Below, in pieces: positions 62,110 to 64,000 of a DNA stretch of 64,000 bases. How positions within the stretch are numbered: position 1 is the first letter of the stretch; each line of letters opens with the position of its first letter. A program made the translations under genes and the position numbers. Under the pieces are notes generated by a model, which worked only from the letters and a program-made list of their open reading frames with translations, did no database searches and had not been told where the DNA came from. The DNA comes from UBA1952 sp965246855 (lineage in GTDB: Bacteria; Bacteroidota; Bacteroidia; Chitinophagales; Chitinophagaceae), in the NCBI GenBank assembly GCA_965246855.1, contig CBDFFP010000005.1, forward strand, positions 310,001 to 374,000, written 5' to 3'.

Positions 62110-62736
62110 TTATCGGTTGGGAGAAGGCGCAACCTGCTGTTGTTGTATTGTTGGTTGTTGCTGAACCGGGCGGCTGCGTTGCGGTCGGGTGCCTTCTTCA
62201 AAAGGGCGGCGTGGCGTGGCAGCATCGGCCTTGTCGAAAAGAATGTAGGCATCGCCACCAGCAGTCGTTTTATGTGGCTCTATCAGGTAGCTTTTGCCTT
62301 CGGTCAAAATCTGTCCGCGCATTTGCAAACCATCCCAGTCGAGGCGCAGATCATCCCCTTCCATATTATTGCCTTTGAGGGAAATGAGGTTTGGATAGCG
62401 TTTTGCCAACTCCGCGCTCATCGTTTCCGAAAGCGAGACCCGGAAATTTTTGCAGCCCGAAGGCAGCGTAAAAGCCGCTGTGCCGCCGTTTCTGGCCGCT
62501 TCAAAAAAGCTTTGTTCACCAGTAGCCGTAAAAACGGTGTAAGTACGTGGCAGGGCGGAACCGGAAACAGTAGAAAGGGACGCTGTGGTCAAACGCATAA
62601 TTGTGTTATCCGCTTGCGCAATGTTGCAGCCTTTATCGCTTTTTGCGGAAATGGTCTTTTTTGCAGCAGTACACCCACCAAAAAGTGCTGCGAAAAGGCC
62701 GATAGTGCAGGAGAGAATTGCTTTCTTGGTGCCCAT
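62110..62736 (-). CDS. Lipoprotein resembling the propeptide of the downstream metalloprotease
   Basis: This 208-residue lipoprotein has lipobox LFGGC near residue 22. Its segment at about 105-170 aligns by eye with the propeptide of the downstream protease. RYPNL faces KYPGL, LRLDW faces VKLDV, SYLIEP faces QYFIDP, and GGDAYILFDK faces DGRYIVYDRK. The C-terminus is Pro/Gln-rich (VQQQPTIQQQQ). The 18-base gap to the protease gene on the same strand suggests one operon. A role as inhibitor, chaperone or anchor for the protease is inferred. Confidence 0.8.
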   Translation of the reverse strand: MGTKKAILSCTIGLFAALFGGCTAAKKTISAKSDKGCNIAQADNTIMRLTTASLSTVSGSALPRTYTVFTATGEQSFFEAARNGGTAAFTLPSGCKNFRVSLSETMSAELAKRYPNLISLKGNNMEGDDLRLDWDGLQMRGQILTEGKSYLIEPHKTTAGGDAYILFDKADAATPRRPFEEGTRPQRSRPVQQQPTIQQQQVAPSPNR

Positions 62737-62960
62737 AGGGTTGCGAATTTATTGGTTAAAAAACAGACGCGCCGCTTTTCCCTTCCCCATTTGGATCTAC
62801 TCATGGAATTTGATGCAGGCTTACCGGAAAATGAAAATAGACGGACAATCACTGTCCTGAATTGAAGAGCCGCTAAGGGCAGCTTTCCCAAAGTCATTGT
62901 TTAGTAGTTAAGGCGCGTGAGAGACGTCAGGGACTAAAATATTTTTTGAGAGCCAACTAA

Positions 62961-62993
62961 AAAAGCACTCTGGATGTTCCAGAGTGCTTTAAT
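62961..62993. terminator. Terminator of the small gene at 63034
   Basis: AAAGCACTCTGG pairs with CCAGAGTGCTTT. It follows the minus-strand gene ending at 63034. Nothing else is seen in 62737-63033. Confidence 0.75.
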
Positions 62994-63033
62994 TATTTTT
63001 CAAATAAAATAGGATTTACCAAGAGGCTATCCT

Positions 63034-63297
63034 TTAGTATTCTTCGCCGTGGTCATCGGCATCGGAGCCTTCCAGCTTCACGAGTTTATTGTAAAGACCG
63101 AGCAGCATGAATGGTGCAGGCCACTGACCGATAAACAGCGCGAGGTGGTCTTTCTTCATGATTTTGGCCGTAGCAGAAAGGGCCATAGAGCCGAGGGCTG
63201 CCCACAGAAACACGTCTGAAGGGATTTTCGCGGTTTGTTTTTCGATCGCTTTTGCCACAGGGCCTTCCTGATGGGTGGGATTTTGGTTGGTAGGCAT
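63034..63297 (-). CDS. Small membrane hypothetical protein
   Basis: The ATG at 63297 gives 87 residues. A soluble N-terminal stretch is followed by two likely transmembrane segments (SDVFLWAALGSMALSATAKI and LALFIGQWPAPFMLLGLYNK) and an acidic tail (GSDADDHGEEY). It resembles small integral membrane proteins common in Bacteroidetes, but no name is assigned. It is divergent from the YdeI-like gene, whose start is about 150 bases away. Confidence 0.62.
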   Translation of the reverse strand: MPTNQNPTHQEGPVAKAIEKQTAKIPSDVFLWAALGSMALSATAKIMKKDHLALFIGQWPAPFMLLGLYNKLVKLEGSDADDHGEEY

Positions 63298-63448
63298 AAG
63301 AAAAGATGTTTTTGAGGGTACGTTCACCGCTTTAAAAGAACCTTGCCAAGCCCTGATGTGTCATGTTTTATGTTTCATTTTTTATAGGAAATTCAATCCT
63401 GGCCCTCGTCCTCTTTTGTCTTTTGCCTCCCGACTTTTGTCTCCAAAA

Positions 63449-63964
63449 ATGCTTTCCCTCTACGCAATCATCGAAAAATTTGGCGAAAACGGCGACAAAA
63501 CCGGCTGGCATTACGTAACGCTTCCGGCAGAAACGGCGCAGATACTCCACCCGGAAAACCGGAAAGCTTTTCGTGTAAAAGGCTTTATCGACGCAGTGGA
63601 AATCACACAACTCACGGCGCTGCCCAAAGCGGATGGCGACTACTTGATTGCGCTAAAAGGCGAATTGCGCCGCAAGCTGCGTAAGGGCGAAGGCGCAGCC
63701 ATTACGTTGCGTTTGGAAAAGGACAAAACGGTGTTTGAAGTGCCTGTGCTCCTTACAGAGGCGTTGGAAACAGACGCCGATGCGTTGCGCAAATGGAACA
63801 GTATTCCACCTTCTCACCAGCGCCATTACGTGAACCACATCTTCTCCGCTAAAACAGAAGAAACGCAGCTTAGGCGCATTGCCAGGAGCGTGGCCGCGCT
63901 GGCGCAGGAATGGTCTTTTGGAGAGATGATACGCGCCGGGAAAGCAGAACAGAAAACGGTTTGA
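63449..63964 (+). CDS. YdeI/OmdA-like protein (DUF1905 plus OmdA domain)
   Basis: The ATG at 63449 gives 171 residues. The N-terminal DUF1905-like domain (about 5-95) contains TGWHYVTLPAETAQIL and YLIALKGELRRKLRKGEGAA. The C-terminal OmdA-like helical motif has WNSIPPSHQRHYVNHIFSAK, then EETQLRRIARSV. Both are features of the YdeI family, which has been linked to antimicrobial-peptide response in other bacteria. The stop is 36 bases before the window end. Confidence 0.82.
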   Translation: MLSLYAIIEKFGENGDKTGWHYVTLPAETAQILHPENRKAFRVKGFIDAVEITQLTALPKADGDYLIALKGELRRKLRKGEGAAITLRLEKDKTVFEVPVLLTEALETDADALRKWNSIPPSHQRHYVNHIFSAKTEETQLRRIARSVAALAQEWSFGEMIRAGKAEQKTV

Positions 63965-64000
63965 ACCTGTCAGTCTTTATCGTCTGTCAGCGGCCTGATC

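Overview
The window reads as chromosomal DNA of a Bacteroidetes bacterium, most likely of the Chitinophagales/Chitinophagaceae type. Several proteins end in type IX secretion (T9SS) sorting tails, a complete alternative complex III (ActABCDEF) operon runs into a cytochrome oxidase, and candidate promoters match the Bacteroidetes TTG / TAnnTTTG form. This placement is inferred from gene content, not from a marker-gene phylogeny.

Layout. (1) 1-8157 looks like one end of an integrative element. It carries a truncated CARDB/PKD surface-protein gene, a CPCC-like candidate immunity gene, a 1748-residue RHS polymorphic toxin and a tyrosine recombinase. It ends at a detached 3' half of a tRNA-Ile2(CAU)-like gene that is followed by what appears to be the original host terminator. 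(2) 8171-18190 holds a multi-PAS histidine kinase, a large T9SS-secreted beta-rich protein, a REP-associated tyrosine transposase inside mirrored palindromes, a protein with a carboxypeptidase-regulatory-like C-terminus and a lipoprotein. (3) 18212-30542 is the minus-strand respiratory operon actABCDEF-coxB-coxA, which takes electrons from menaquinol through alternative complex III to an aa3/caa3-type oxidase. (4) 30543-53484 is a housekeeping mosaic: SDR oxidoreductase, queuosine-precursor transporter, aspartyl protease, secreted S51 peptidase, UvrA, DUF1800 protein, PdxA, leucyl aminopeptidase, cupin, fused oligopeptide ABC ATPase, YefM-like antitoxin, AMP nucleosidase, HsdR_N-like protein, CtpA protease and an N-acetylglucosamine-kinase-like ATPase. 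(5) 53664-64000 has an OmpA-family protein, a polyprenyl synthase, a second UvrA, a T9SS metalloprotease preceded by a lipoprotein that resembles its propeptide, and a YdeI-like protein.

The intergenic DNA is unusually structured. Three arrays with unrelated sequence (17188-17411, 32045-32149, 45637-45846) each repeat at exactly 21 bp without a single indel, and each unit is built as about 14 conserved plus 7 variable bases. There are also three copies of a dispersed TTTTGTCATCC...GGATGACAAAA palindromic element (one sits across the junction of an orphan YefM gene and an ABC gene), a REP/RAYT locus, a 231-bp nested palindrome and a 59-bp perfect palindrome.

All functions are assigned by reading motifs and translations. 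No database search was run, and starts were moved from the longest open frame where a signal peptide or family length argued for it.
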